Shown here in pieces: positions 10,889 to 27,100 of a stretch of DNA of 64,000 bases; position 1 is the first letter of the stretch, and every line of letters starts with the position of its first letter. Under the pieces are notes generated by a model. The model was given only the letters and a program-made list of their open reading frames with translations. It searched no databases and was not told the DNA's origin. Source of the DNA: Stramonita haemastoma (taxonomy: Eukaryota > Mollusca > Gastropoda > Neogastropoda > Muricidae); the NCBI GenBank assembly GCA_030674155.1, contig CM060342.1, positions 10,795,328 to 10,859,327 of the forward strand, read 5' to 3'. A program made the position numbers and the translations under genes.

Positions 10889-11272
10889 GATAATCAACCA
10901 CACTAAAGCAATACTAAATTTATAATCAACCACACTAAAGCAATACTAAATTGATAATCAACCACGCTAAATCAATACTAAATTCATAATCAACCACACT
11001 AAAGCAGTACTAAATTCATAATCAACCACGCTAAAGCAATACTAAATTGATAATCAACCATGCTAAAGCAATACTAAATTGATAATCAACCATGCTAAAG
11101 CAATATTAAATAGATAATCAACCACGCTAAAGCAATACTAAATTGATAATCAACCACGCTAAAGCAATACTAAATTGATAATCAACCACGCTAAAGCAAT
11201 ACTAAATTGATAATCAACCACGCTAAAGCAATGCTAAATTGATAATCAACCACGCTAAAGCAATGCTAAGTC
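10889..11272. repeat. 32-bp minisatellite, about 12 units
   Basis: The unit begins gataatcaaccacgctaaag and is 32 bp long. Variants are at the C/T of the CACGC step and a few other sites. The 3' units are nearly identical, while the 5' units are more diverged. There are no spacers, so this is not a CRISPR array. Confidence 0.95.
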
Positions 11273-11672
11273 TGTAGTATAGAGGTTAACATTTTTACAA
11301 TATAGTATAGAGTATGAGCAAATGTGGAGAAGGAGGAGAATAATAAAGAGGATGGTGATCAATACTAAGTGTGCAGTACTGAGATTAATATAATATTTAC
11401 TGCGTAGTATAGAGTATGAACAAATGTGGAGAAGGAGAAGAACAATAAAGAGGATGTGGAATCAGTATTAAGTGTGTAGTAAAGAGATTACTATAAAATT
11501 TACAGTGTAGTATAGAGTATGAGAAATGTGGAGAAGAAGGACAACAAAAAAGAGGATACAGAACAATATTAAGTGTGTAGTACAGAGATTAATATTTACA
11601 GTAAACTGTGGTGTAAACCATGAGCAAATGTGGAGGAGAAGGAGGAGAACAATAAAGAGGATGGGGATAACG
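11272..11672. repeat. ~100-bp tandem repeat, four diverged units
   Basis: Each unit contains agtatagagtatgagcaaat, then a GGAGAAGGAG-rich piece, aataaagaggat, and ends near tactaagtgtg. It starts directly where the 32-bp array ends. Confidence 0.9.
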
Positions 11673-13165
11673 AAGAAGAAAAACAGAAGAACAGGACGGA
11701 GAGACAAAATCACAACTTACTGTTCATGTTTGATATGCCAGATATCGATAATGAGAAATCACAGATATTTATCATGTGGAAAAATTCAACAGATCTATAA
11801 ATGCGATGTGGATTCATCAAAATCTTCATTATCAGCAATTCATCAAAACAGCATGATATGTATCATAAACAACAACAAAAAACCCCAGTTATAATCTTGA
11901 TTTCACATATTCCGGATCTAAATCTACAAACACACCACACAACATTGCTGAACAACACTAGATACACATAGTAAGATATTCCAAACCTCAACAATACAAT
12001 GTAACAGCACAGGTGCTTGGTCACATAAAACGATATTTTGTTCAATTGAACTGTCTGCTCAGAAAATAGAGCAATCAACTTTATAATTCCTTTCAATCCC
12101 TGAAGTAGGAATGCAGCTACCTTCAAGGTAAGTATAAAAGGATAGATACACAAAATCTTACCATTGGTGAACCTTGGAACACTTGACAAGGAACAACCCC
12201 CCAAAATGCCTTTCAGTGATAATATTATGTGACTTATACACTTGGCAGCTTCTAGTGGTTTCATGATGAAGAAAACCCTTTGGCTCTTAACGTTTGGATA
12301 GAAATCTTGGCAGTGACTAGTGGCTTTAAAGGAGATTTGTCTGAACTGTGAGGTCAGTATAAATCCACTTTATTTGAAAGTGTCTTTCAGATCTGTAAGC
12401 ACCTGAATTCTCTTCACTGGTTGACACATACTTAAGGCAATAACCACTAATAACAACTAAAACCACTACAAATGTATCACACACTTACATGTGTAAGTTC
12501 CACAATGCAAACCACATAATCCCAATATTATTATCATAACATTCAAGCTTTTGTTGACAATAACAACTCACTGACATGTAACATACTCCACATGTTTTTT
12601 TTTTTGTACATGACTCACCTTTGGGGTCATCTTTTGCATATAAGACACATACATACAAATATTGAATTGTTGTGCTTTTCTTGATACAAGAACAAATATA
12701 ACAGGTAAGATTAAAACAGCAAAATGACAGCATACTAATCCTTCTCCCTCAGAGTCTTGCGATCATTCTTACAGTTAGTCACCTCCATCTCTGTCATTGC
12801 AATCAGCTTCAATCAGGCAGTTCTCTAAAGCCAGAATGTGGCTACCTTCATGGTGGGTAAACCTCAGAGCTCTTGCTAGGGAATGGGAAAAAAAATCAGG
12901 CAGTGTAACTAAAATAATCCCAACTAGATTTTGCTCTCAAACTTTGTTGCTAAATATAAAACTTGTTAACAAAAAAAGACCCATTTAGTTTTTAAAAAAA
13001 ACCAAAAACCTAGGTCTGGAGTCCATCATGAGTTTGGATTCACTTCTACCAAGAAATGAAGAATGTAGAGTCACTGCAGATGATCTGCTATGAAATTTCT
13101 TCACAATAATTATATGGGCAGAAATAAAATCTGCAGGATTACGAAAAGGTAACATTTTTGCTTCA
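11673..13165. other. Intergenic stretch with SINE-tail fragments only
   Basis: Fragments of the long SINE tail lie at about 12098-12185 (gaatgcagctaccttcaagg) and 12815-12880 (gaatgtggctaccttcatgg). No coding region was recognised. Confidence 0.55.
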
Positions 13166-13169
13166 TTCC

Positions 13170-13560
13170 TCCCACTAGAGCTCTGAGGTTCCACAATGGT
13201 GAGATTTTGGGCATGCGACTGTTTTTTGCCCATCATTAAGGTAGTCGCACTCTGAATTCAGGAATGATGTCTAAACATGACACCAGTATGCATGCATTTT
13301 TTTTCTCTCTCCAAATTCTGTCATCCATTCCCACTGGCATGCAATGGCCTACTCTTCCGAAAGGTGGAACAGATCATAATGTCTGTGCAAGATGTTTTGC
13401 ATGCGTTTGCACATGGGACCTCAGTTTATAGTCTAATCAAAGGGGATTTTGGGGGAGTCAAGTTGATACTGTTGTTAACTCCAGGGGAAAAATCCTCTTG
13501 AATGGGTGTTTTGGTGGAACCTCAAACATAGGATTGATCCCAGGCCATAAGATTTGGTAA
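13170..13560 (-). mobile_element. SINE-1, long-tail form
   Basis: Tail block (agctctgaggttccacaatg, then cccatcattaaggtag) followed by the shared core (tgtgcaagatgttttgcatg, agtttatagtctaatc) and a degraded head. It shows that the long tail and the SINE core belong to one element. Confidence 0.82.
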
Positions 13561-13566
13561 CATTTG

Positions 13567-13617
13567 CACACACACACACACGCACACACACGCACACACA
13601 CACACGCACACACACAC

Positions 13618-13648
<31 letters not shown>
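13567..13648. repeat. (AC)n microsatellite
   Basis: AC run with several CGC interruptions, between two oppositely oriented SINE copies. Confidence 0.97.
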
Positions 13649-13654
13649 GAGGCA

Positions 13655-14062
13655 AAATTTACAAAACTGCATACACATGGGGACTGGATGTAAAAAGCAC
13701 ATGAGTGCTTATTCCATTACCCTTGAAATAAAAGAATAAGAATTATAAAAATAAAAAAAAAGTTCAAATCTCGTTCAAGAGGATTTTACTTCTGGATTTA
13801 ACATCAGTGCTGACTGAACACCCCCCCCCCCCCCCCCTCACCCCCTTCCAGTCTTTCAGATGAGACTATAAACTGAGGTTCTGTGTGCAAACACATGCAA
13901 GAATATCTTACGCATATGTTAAAACCTGTTCTGCTTTTCGGCAGAGTAGGCCATTGTGTGCCAGTGGAAACTGTTGACAAAATTTACAAAACTACATACA
14001 CAGAGACTGGATGTAAAAAAGTACATGAGCACTTATTCCATTATCCTTGAAATAAAAAAAAT
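13655..14062 (+). mobile_element. SINE-1 tail fragment followed by a near-complete SINE-1
   Basis: A tail piece at about 13655-13740 ends in an A-rich stretch. A second copy follows from about 13770 with B box gttcaaatct, a C homopolymer insertion, the core, and the tail to 14062. Confidence 0.82.
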
Positions 14063-14930
14063 AATAAAAAAACCATATAAAACACACATGTGCACACATG
14101 CACACAACACAAACACAACAATGGACTTGTAACAGAAAATAGCTCAAAACAGCTGCCCAGACAGTGGAATGGTCATCAATCAAACATTGAACATGTGTCC
14201 AATATATACATAATATATAAAAAAAATTGTACATATTATAAAACATAATTTAAAAATTATGTGCATTTTTTGTAGAACCATGTTAAAGAAACAAACTGTC
14301 AAATTTTAATTTAACCTGTCAAGGACGTAAATTAAGTGGAAAACTTTTCTCTCACAAAAATCTAGTCTCCTACCATTTTTTGTTTACAAGATGACAGAAC
14401 TTAAGATCTGTTGGTGCACAACCCTTATAGACAAAAAAAAAATACAGAGAAAGAAAGAAGGATGAATAAAAAGTATTGCCACTACTTGATTTTCTATGAT
14501 ATGTCATCTTTCAAATAACTAAACACTTGGATTCCTAAAAAGAAGTATAGCTTTTCAAAAACCTATCTTGCAAGATGATGTAAAGTTGAAACACTAACTA
14601 CACATAAAGTCATTCATCGCTTAGATCTGTGCTCTACAGTATTTTCATCAATGTGATCACCTGAACAACAAAAAGACCACCAAAACCCCCCAAAGAAACC
14701 CCATCACTCCACCAGGAAGACAAAAAATAATACCACTATAATGTACAATACTTTGCAAATATTATGCAGCATACCAACATACAACACAATATAAGTAAAT
14801 TTAAATTGAAGTTTCAAATAGACAACTAGCCAATAAGCTTTTTTCTCCAGCTGGGTTGAGAGAGACAAACCAAAATGGCCACTTTCGCAAGTCTGTTTAC
14901 AGGTTTTGTCTGTTTATCTATTCATGGGAA
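14063..14930. other. Intergenic stretch, nothing recognised
   Basis: AT-rich. No exon, known repeat or RNA gene was seen. Confidence 0.5.
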
Positions 14931-14931
14931 T

Positions 14932-15150
14932 GGGACAGCTCAGTGGTCATAGCACTCTCTCCCCAAGCTAATGTTAAGCAGTGTTGAACATGGCTGCCTA
15001 CAGAAGGGTGACCGTTTATGCACTTTGGCTTCAGTAGTACAGTCTCCCCTCCCACCCCCACTATAAATGGGTACCTGCCCTCATTAGGGTGAGGGAAAGT
15101 AAGGCAGTGGGGGAGAGGAGATAGGTTCCATACTAATGACCACATTGACT
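14932..15150 (+). mobile_element. Dispersed repeat family C (tRNA-headed SINE), copy 1
   Basis: The head (gacagctcagtggtcatagc) resembles a pol III A box. The body carries ctttggcttcagtagtacag and gggtacctgccctcattagg. Related copies lie at 29595-29825 (+) and 41560-41860 (-). Confidence 0.72.
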
Positions 15151-15359
15151 TATTTATTTGATAAATTTACAACAAAGTATGTAATGTAACATGTTAGCAC
15201 ATGCACTCACCCAAACACATTTTACTGTTATGGGTTGTCATGATAATGTTGTAGTTGAATATTTTTTGGGTGTTTTTGTTGTAGTTTGCTTGTTTGCTTG
15301 CTGTTTTATTTTGGGGGGGGGGGGGGGGTTGGGGTTTTTTTTTTGCTTGTCCCCCCCTC

Positions 15360-15454
15360 TTAGATAGATGGCTTGATGAAAAAAAGCAAATTATTTGCTT
15401 ACTCAATGTACCACCTGGAAATAAAATTTTGACTTGACTTGACTTGACTTGACT

Positions 15455-15455
<1 letters not shown>
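15360..15455 (+). repeat. LINE/SINE 3' tail with (TTGAC)n
   Basis: The block tactcaatgtaccacctgga then aataaaattt(TTGAC)n has partners at about 26325-26375 and 53975-54065. A conserved 3' end with a variable pentamer or tetramer tail is typical of some LINEs and the SINEs that use them. Confidence 0.7.
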
Positions 15456-15458
<3 letters not shown>

Positions 15459-15523
<65 letters not shown>

Positions 15524-15528
15524 TACAT

Positions 15529-15563
<35 letters not shown>
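15459..15563. repeat. (AC)n then (AT)n microsatellite
   Basis: About 60 bp of AC, a GCATAC interruption, then AC and AT runs. Confidence 0.97.
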
Positions 15564-15564
<1 letters not shown>

Positions 15565-15762
15565 TATTCATACACATAAACTGACCTATATACATTCTTT
15601 TGAATTCTTCTTCTTTGGCAAATCAATACATATACCATGTCAACAGGTATGTTGATATGTGTACATAGTTTTGAATGAGTTGGGGAGGGGGAAATTGTTT
15701 GTTTCTTTGTTCCTTTGGTTTCAAACAAAACTTAAATGCACATCATATACCATGGCTAGGGC

Positions 15763-15871
15763 GTATGTATCATATGTGATGCTCCCCCACAAAATGAGTC
15801 ACTTAGCACCTGACCTAATTTTCCGCAAGCAGGCATTAATTTAAAGACAGGTGGGGGTCAAGTTGTCGATT
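15763..15871 (+). repeat. Direct duplicate of the left end of the TA-type MITE
   Basis: About 109 bp essentially identical to 16219-16327, including about 10 bp of flank outside the MITE end (gtatgtatca). The shared flank suggests local duplication rather than a second transposition. Confidence 0.85.
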
Positions 15872-16039
15872 TGTCAAGTTGTCTGGTGGGGGCTTTAGCT
15901 TGTTTTGTTTGATTGGGTTTTTAAAAGAATTGTTTGGCTGGTTGGTCAATGGGATTGAATATCTGGTTTGATTTGTTTTTAGGAGTTTTGCTTTTCAAAA
16001 CCTATACACATACCGTGTAAAGTATTTGAAACTTGGGCG

Positions 16040-16215
16040 GCTCTCCCTGGAGAGTGTGTGTAGTCACAAAAGCAGCACCAAAGAAAAAAAAAAAAGGAAA
16101 TAATTCTCTCGTTTTGCAAGTTTATCCATTTCCCTAATACATAAGAATGGCTTTTTCAAACAGAATGTCGGCAAGAATAATTCTCTTGTTGCTGTAGATT
16201 CTTTTATGTGCGCTT
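16040..16215 (-). mobile_element. Dispersed repeat family E, partial copy
   Basis: It shares aatggcttttt...cagaat, attctcttgttgctgtagat and cttttatgtgcg with the copies at 25690-25985 and 38400-38665. The core and tRNA head are missing here. Confidence 0.55.
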
Positions 16216-16230
16216 AATGTATGTATCATA

Positions 16231-16652
16231 TGTGATGCTCCCCCACAAAATGAGTCACTTAGCACCTGACCTAATTTTCCGCAAGCAGGCATTAATTTAA
16301 AGACAGGTGGGGGTCAAGTTGTCGATTTTGATTAATTATAAACCTATAGCCTCTATTCTACCTAATAATGAAATATTAAAGCATAATTTTGTTTCCATAT
16401 GCCTTTAAACGTATTTTTAAAATACCAAAGCCCTCATTCTGGCTACCTAATACAATGCTTAACTTGTCAATTTCTCATTTTGTCATTTCCAGCAGTCTAT
16501 CAGTTCAAGTTGTAATAACTTTTGATAGAATAGTCAGATTTTCAATCTGTTTTTTTGTATTGTAAAGCCCTGTTACTGCAGATCAATAGCATGTCAATAA
16601 CTAAAAATTGACCTCATGTGCAATACGACTCCTTATGTGGTGGAGCATCACA
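16231..16652 (+). mobile_element. TA-flanked MITE (422 bp), copy 1
   Basis: Inverted ends TGTGATGCTCC / GGAGCATCACA, with TA on both sides (16229-16230, 16653-16654), as for Tc1/mariner-type insertion. The second copy (56429-56842) is in the opposite orientation. It lies 24 bp beyond the FkbM-like stop codon on the minus strand, so it probably forms much of that gene's 3' untranslated region. Confidence 0.8.
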
Positions 16653-16676
16653 TATGGTTCATTCTCTCGGTGACAA

Positions 16677-22305
<5,629 letters not shown>

Positions 22306-22814
22306 GGTCGTAATCACAGATGATTCAACTTGATTTTATTTGTTTTGATGCGAATGGTTCAACACGAACAATCACTCTAAATGAAAAGGCTATACTCCAA
22401 CGTTTAAGCCCCCCCCCCCCCCCCCCTTCCCATTTTCGTCTTTTTGTGATTTTGTTGGTGGTGGTTTTTTTGGTACCCCAGAGGTTCCCCCGTGGTGAGA
22501 TTTTTGCTTATGCAACCGTTTTCCCTATGTTATTAAGATAGCCGCATGTCGACTTCGGAAAAGTTTGTGTTTCAACTTCTAGTGCGAATCTGCTAAATTA
22601 TAAGGAAAGGAAAAATGAAGTGCCATTGGCATGCTCTATTCAACCGTAACTATGAATCGGCTTTTGCTCTCAGCTTTGGTAGAAAAGGGAGTTATGCTTG
22701 ATCTATTACTGTGCAATCATGTGAAAACGACGGGCTCTTTTCTTGGCCACAATGTGTGTTCTTAATCAAGAATTGTATTGTCAAGATTTCTGCGATTAGA
22801 CACTCTTCATCAAT
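22306..22814. promoter_or_regulatory. Divergent intergenic region between FkbM-like gene and RPUSD4
   Basis: 509 bp separate the two start codons, which point away from each other. It includes a C homopolymer (about 22408-22427) and a SINE long-tail fragment (about 22480-22560: ggtgagatttttgcttatgc). No TATA box stands out. A shared promoter is inference. Confidence 0.5.
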
Positions 22815-24190
22815 ATGGCTGCGCGCTTGAGTCGAGCATGTTTGTGGAGACTCAAACATTTCAGGGTAAAAAACAGCTCTGTTCTGACAGCGATTTGTTA
22901 CCAACCAGGTGGAATACATTTCACACCATCAGAAATCGTACTACAACAGAACATGAAGACTTCTATGGAATTAAAGAGGACCAAAATGATGGAGGCAAAA
23001 GTGGGCATGTCGATGCAACAGGAGAAAAGGTTATGGAGAAGGAGAAACAGAACCTTCTGCTATCGTTGGAGAAGAACAAACCCAATCAGGAGCTTGTTTT
23101 GCAGACAGGATTTGGTCAAGTCCGCCTCGATGGCAAAACGAAGAAATCGTTACAAGAAGTGAATCCCCAACAGTTCTTTCATGCAGTGTCGCAAACTGCA
23201 TTGGACCAGAGGCAGAATGAAAAGCCAGTGCAGACTTCAAAACAGTCTCAGAAGAAAACCCAGAAGCAAAAGACGGATAGGTTTTTAGAAAAGAAAATCA
23301 AAGATGAAGATTCATTGTCAAGAAGACCAGCCACAAATTATTTTGATGAGCAATATTTCCAGTCTGTATCTGACATGTGTGAGGGTGCTGCTGATCATGT
23401 GACGTGTCTGAGGTAGGCCTAAGCGGCCAGCCATTGACAGTATTGCAAGATGCAAGACCATCTCGGGTTGTAGAGATGCCAGACAATGGCAACACCAGCA
23501 GTAGGCTTATTGGTGGAGAAACGACATCCACACGCAGCTGTCAAGATTATGATACAAACAACCATACAGTATCAGTGACAAGCCAACAACAACCAGAACA
23601 TAATTTCATAGATGAGGTGTACTTCCCAACATTAACAACAGATTCATCCTCTGCTGAAACAGTGGACAACTGTCAGAATTCGTCCATTTATTGATGATCA
23701 ATACTTTTCTCCCCAGTTGCGTGAACCCTCCCAAACCATCCCACATGAAGAAAATGTGAGTCAGAAGAAGACCTGTTCAGAACACTTTGAGTGAAGAGCA
23801 AGCGTATTATAAATCATCACAAACAGGCATACCAGACTTTGGTGATCACAGCAGAAGAAACAGTAGCGATGCTTTTGATGTTGAACTGTTTGAAAAGTTT
23901 CTGCACCCAGTGTGGACACAGTGCCAAGTCAAGCAGTAACTCTATCAGAAGCAAGTGTTGGGGATAAACAGCAGTCAGCAAAGAAAGAGTTCAGTTTTAT
24001 CGATGAGCAATATTTTGACAATCAGTCAGACGGATCAAGCCTGGAAAACACAGCCCTGCAGTATGGGATTGCAGGCAAAGAAACTGTGAGAGTTACAAGT
24101 GTCCCTCAAGAAAAAGGGAACCAAACAAGAAGTGGAACTGGCTCTGACTTGGCACAGTCTGACCACAACACCCAGGACAGGCCAAACAGG
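22815..24190 (+). CDS. RPUSD4: RPUSD4 exon 1: presequence and long repeat-bearing N-terminal extension
   Basis: Coding text passes through frames at 22815 to ~22950, ~22950-23410, ~23410-23680, 23687-23785, 23790-~23905 and ~23905-24190, each step a one-base shift. All segments read as one Gln/Ser-rich acidic polypeptide with repeats NYFDEQYF (near 23336), NFIDEVYF (near 23603), FIDDQYF (23687) and SFIDEQYF (near 23995), plus a weaker AFDVELF (near 23872). The end at 24190 is the donor AACAGG|GTTTGT, which joins in phase to GGAACC at 24920. Vertebrate RPUSD4 lacks so long an extension. Confidence 0.7.
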
Positions 24191-27100
24191 GTTTGTAGGG
24201 GCCTTTTAACAGTTTTAAATCCCTTTAAGTCATTATAAATGTGAATTGAGTTAAAAGGCCTTTTAAGTCCTTTGATTCAGCAAGTAGGTCCTTTTAAAAT
24301 ATCACCAGGTCCTTTTAAATGCTGAAAAGTCCTTTTCAGCCCTGTTGAATCAAGCAAAAGAGCATGGAACATTGACATGGTACATCTCTTTGAATTCGCA
24401 GAAATCTGTGGAAAAAAAAAAACTCTGAAAAAAAGATGAGCAAAAAAATGAAACCCAGAAAACTAGTCAATCAAAGTCATTCTAGGAGAGCTTATTTCTG
24501 GGCAGAAATTGATTAGTATGAAGAACTGAAGTTAGTTCAAAGAGAGGCATTTTTACAAGCTAGAATTGCTGAAAAACCTCCAGCTTCAGGAGGCAATGCC
24601 CTCTGACCCCCACAAGGGGCTCTGCCCTTTGACCTCGCAAGGGGGCACTGCCCCCTGGACCCCCAAACTGTTTCAGGAAAAAGTGCTTTTTAAAAAAAAC
24701 TGATGCTGACAATGATTGTCTGATGGCAGAAGTCATGTGGGCTTCAAAAGTTGTTGACTGCCATTACAGCTGTAGATCTTCACACTTTCACTGTATTTGC
24801 ATGTTGTGATCTTTAAAGATTCTATAAAATTGCAATGGTCTAGGTCCTTTTAATCTGACAGGCTGGGGTCCTTTTAAGTCCTTTAAAGGTCCTTTTTTTT
24901 GTTTCATGCCCTGTACCAGGGAACCCTGCCACTGTTTTCCGGCCTCAGACAGAGAGTCTCTGATTCAGAGGACAGAGAGGTGAAGGACAGTGCGTACGCT
25001 GCTGCAATGAAGCTGCGCCAAACCGTTCGTGTAAACTTGAGTACGAAAGATGGTAAGCTGATGGGATTTTGGGGGGGTTTGTTTGTTTCCAATCTTTTTT
25101 TGTTTGGAGGATAGAAATTTATATCATATATGTTTTGTTCCAATGGGTTTTTTGATTGCTTGCGTTTTGTAAGACACTTAGACATAAGACCCAGTGAGTA
25201 CTCACTAATTAGCCCTTATACCCCTGGGGTCACACAGTTTATTCACTGTGAAACTTGTGTCAAAGGGAAGTAATTTTTACATCTTTCAATAGTCAATACA
25301 CAAAAAACTGAGGGCGCTAATGGGCGCTACAGGGTTACGTTATAAAGGGGCGCTAATGGGCGCAGCAGGAGGATAAGGGCTAACTTGACTAAGCACTACC
25401 AGTACTGGTTAGTGTAGTGAACTGTCAGCTGGGACCAAGGATTAGATTTTTTTCCTTGACCCAAGCCACTCAGTCAATCAAGTTTTATTGTTTGTGTAAT
25501 ATACATGATGCATTTTGGTATGATATTATTACAATTGATATATATTATAAATGTAATGGTTTATTCAGCTTTTGGACGCTGTCTGGCCCAGATACTTTTA
25601 CTTTGCTTTTCACTTTTACATCAAGTTTAAGTCACAGCAGTTATATATACCTCTGCATGCAATTCAGGCTGCTTTCCCCAGGGAGAGTGTGCTGCTTTTT
25701 TGTTTTTTTCTTTTCCTGTTGGCGTGTTGCCAACTGTTTTTGTTTCCCTATTGAGTATTAGAGTGGCTTTTTTCTACAGAATTTTTCCAGGGACAAGTCT
25801 CTTGTTGCCATGGATTCTTTTGTTTTACATGTGCTAAATAATTTTGTGTAACACACAGAACCTTGGTTTATCGTCTCATCTGAAAGACTAGCACCCAGAC
25901 CACCACTCATGGTCTAATGATGGGGGAAAAGTTTAGGGCCCAAATGGGGATTGAACCAGATACAATATGAACAAGAGAACAATGAGGGAATGGGGTTTCA
26001 TAAGATTAAGATTAAGACGTTTAGTGCAAATAACTTATAAGCATACTAAAATTCAGTCATTTTATTTTCAGGGATGGCAGCACAAAAAAGTATAAATGAT
26101 GAGGAAGAAGTCACTTTGTTTCTTTTAAAAAATTAAAACAAAATTTTCCTTGGCAAGGTTCTGAGGTTCACCAATGCAGCAATGGTGAGATTTTGCATAG
26201 AGCAATATCATTAATATCATTCTTCACCTACCATTAGGTATTTTTACTTCAGGGATCCATACAAATAATACATTTGGGAATTGAACTGTCATGGGTTCTT
26301 TTGATGTGCACAACTTGCCACCACTTGCTTATTCAATGTACCATCTGGAAATAAAAGTTTGACTTGACTTGATAAGTCTGTAAGCACACTTCACACTTAA
26401 AATTTATAAACTTGTCCAACTGATTTAGAGTCTCTTCCAAAAGACTTGACTCTCAGTTTCGTTTTCCCATCAAACTGGGAAGAAACTTTAAGGAAAGGGC
26501 AGCAAGGCTGGAAATCAAACCTAGAAGTAGAATGTCAAGGTTTACTTGTTAATGCAAGTAAATGACTTAGAAACTATCCTGCTACCTTCCTTCATATTTT
26601 GTTTGTAAGTTTCAATGATTGTTCCATGTGCAACTTTTAAAACTGATCAAATTTGTCTGTCAAAACTTACTTATACTATGATATGATATGCATACTCTGT
26701 GTTTTGATGATTGTTCCATTAACAACTTCGAAAACTGATCAAATTTCTCTGTCAAAACTTACTATGATATAATTATTAATATGCATACTCTGTGTTTTGA
26801 TGATTTGTTCCATTAACAACTTTGAAAACTGATCAAATTTCTCTGTCAAAACTTACTGTGATATGTGACATGATAATGATATAGATATGCATGCTCTATC
26901 ATCTATGTCACCTGCAGAGGAAGGTGTGAAGGAGTCAAAAGAGAAGGGGAAGGTGGAGGGCAGGGTGCAGGTGTTCAAGGACCAGGTGCCAGACCTGCAC
27001 CGCATGCCGGCCATGGAGGTCACCCAGCTCCTGGCCGACAGTCTGCTCTTTGAAAACGGTCAGAGGACTGTAGACTGTACAGTGTGTATTGGTGGTCACT

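Noticed and set aside
10889..11272. Possible CRISPR array (32-bp repeats)
   Set aside because: Units are contiguous without spacers, and the genome is animal.
22778..22814. Upstream start for RPUSD4 in the second frame
   Set aside because: That frame opens with TTG rather than ATG, and the ATG at 22815 gives a good mitochondrial presequence.
23404..23694. Separate small gene after the first RPUSD4 ORF
   Set aside because: It continues the same motif-bearing polypeptide after a one-base shift and has no promoter or splice context of its own.
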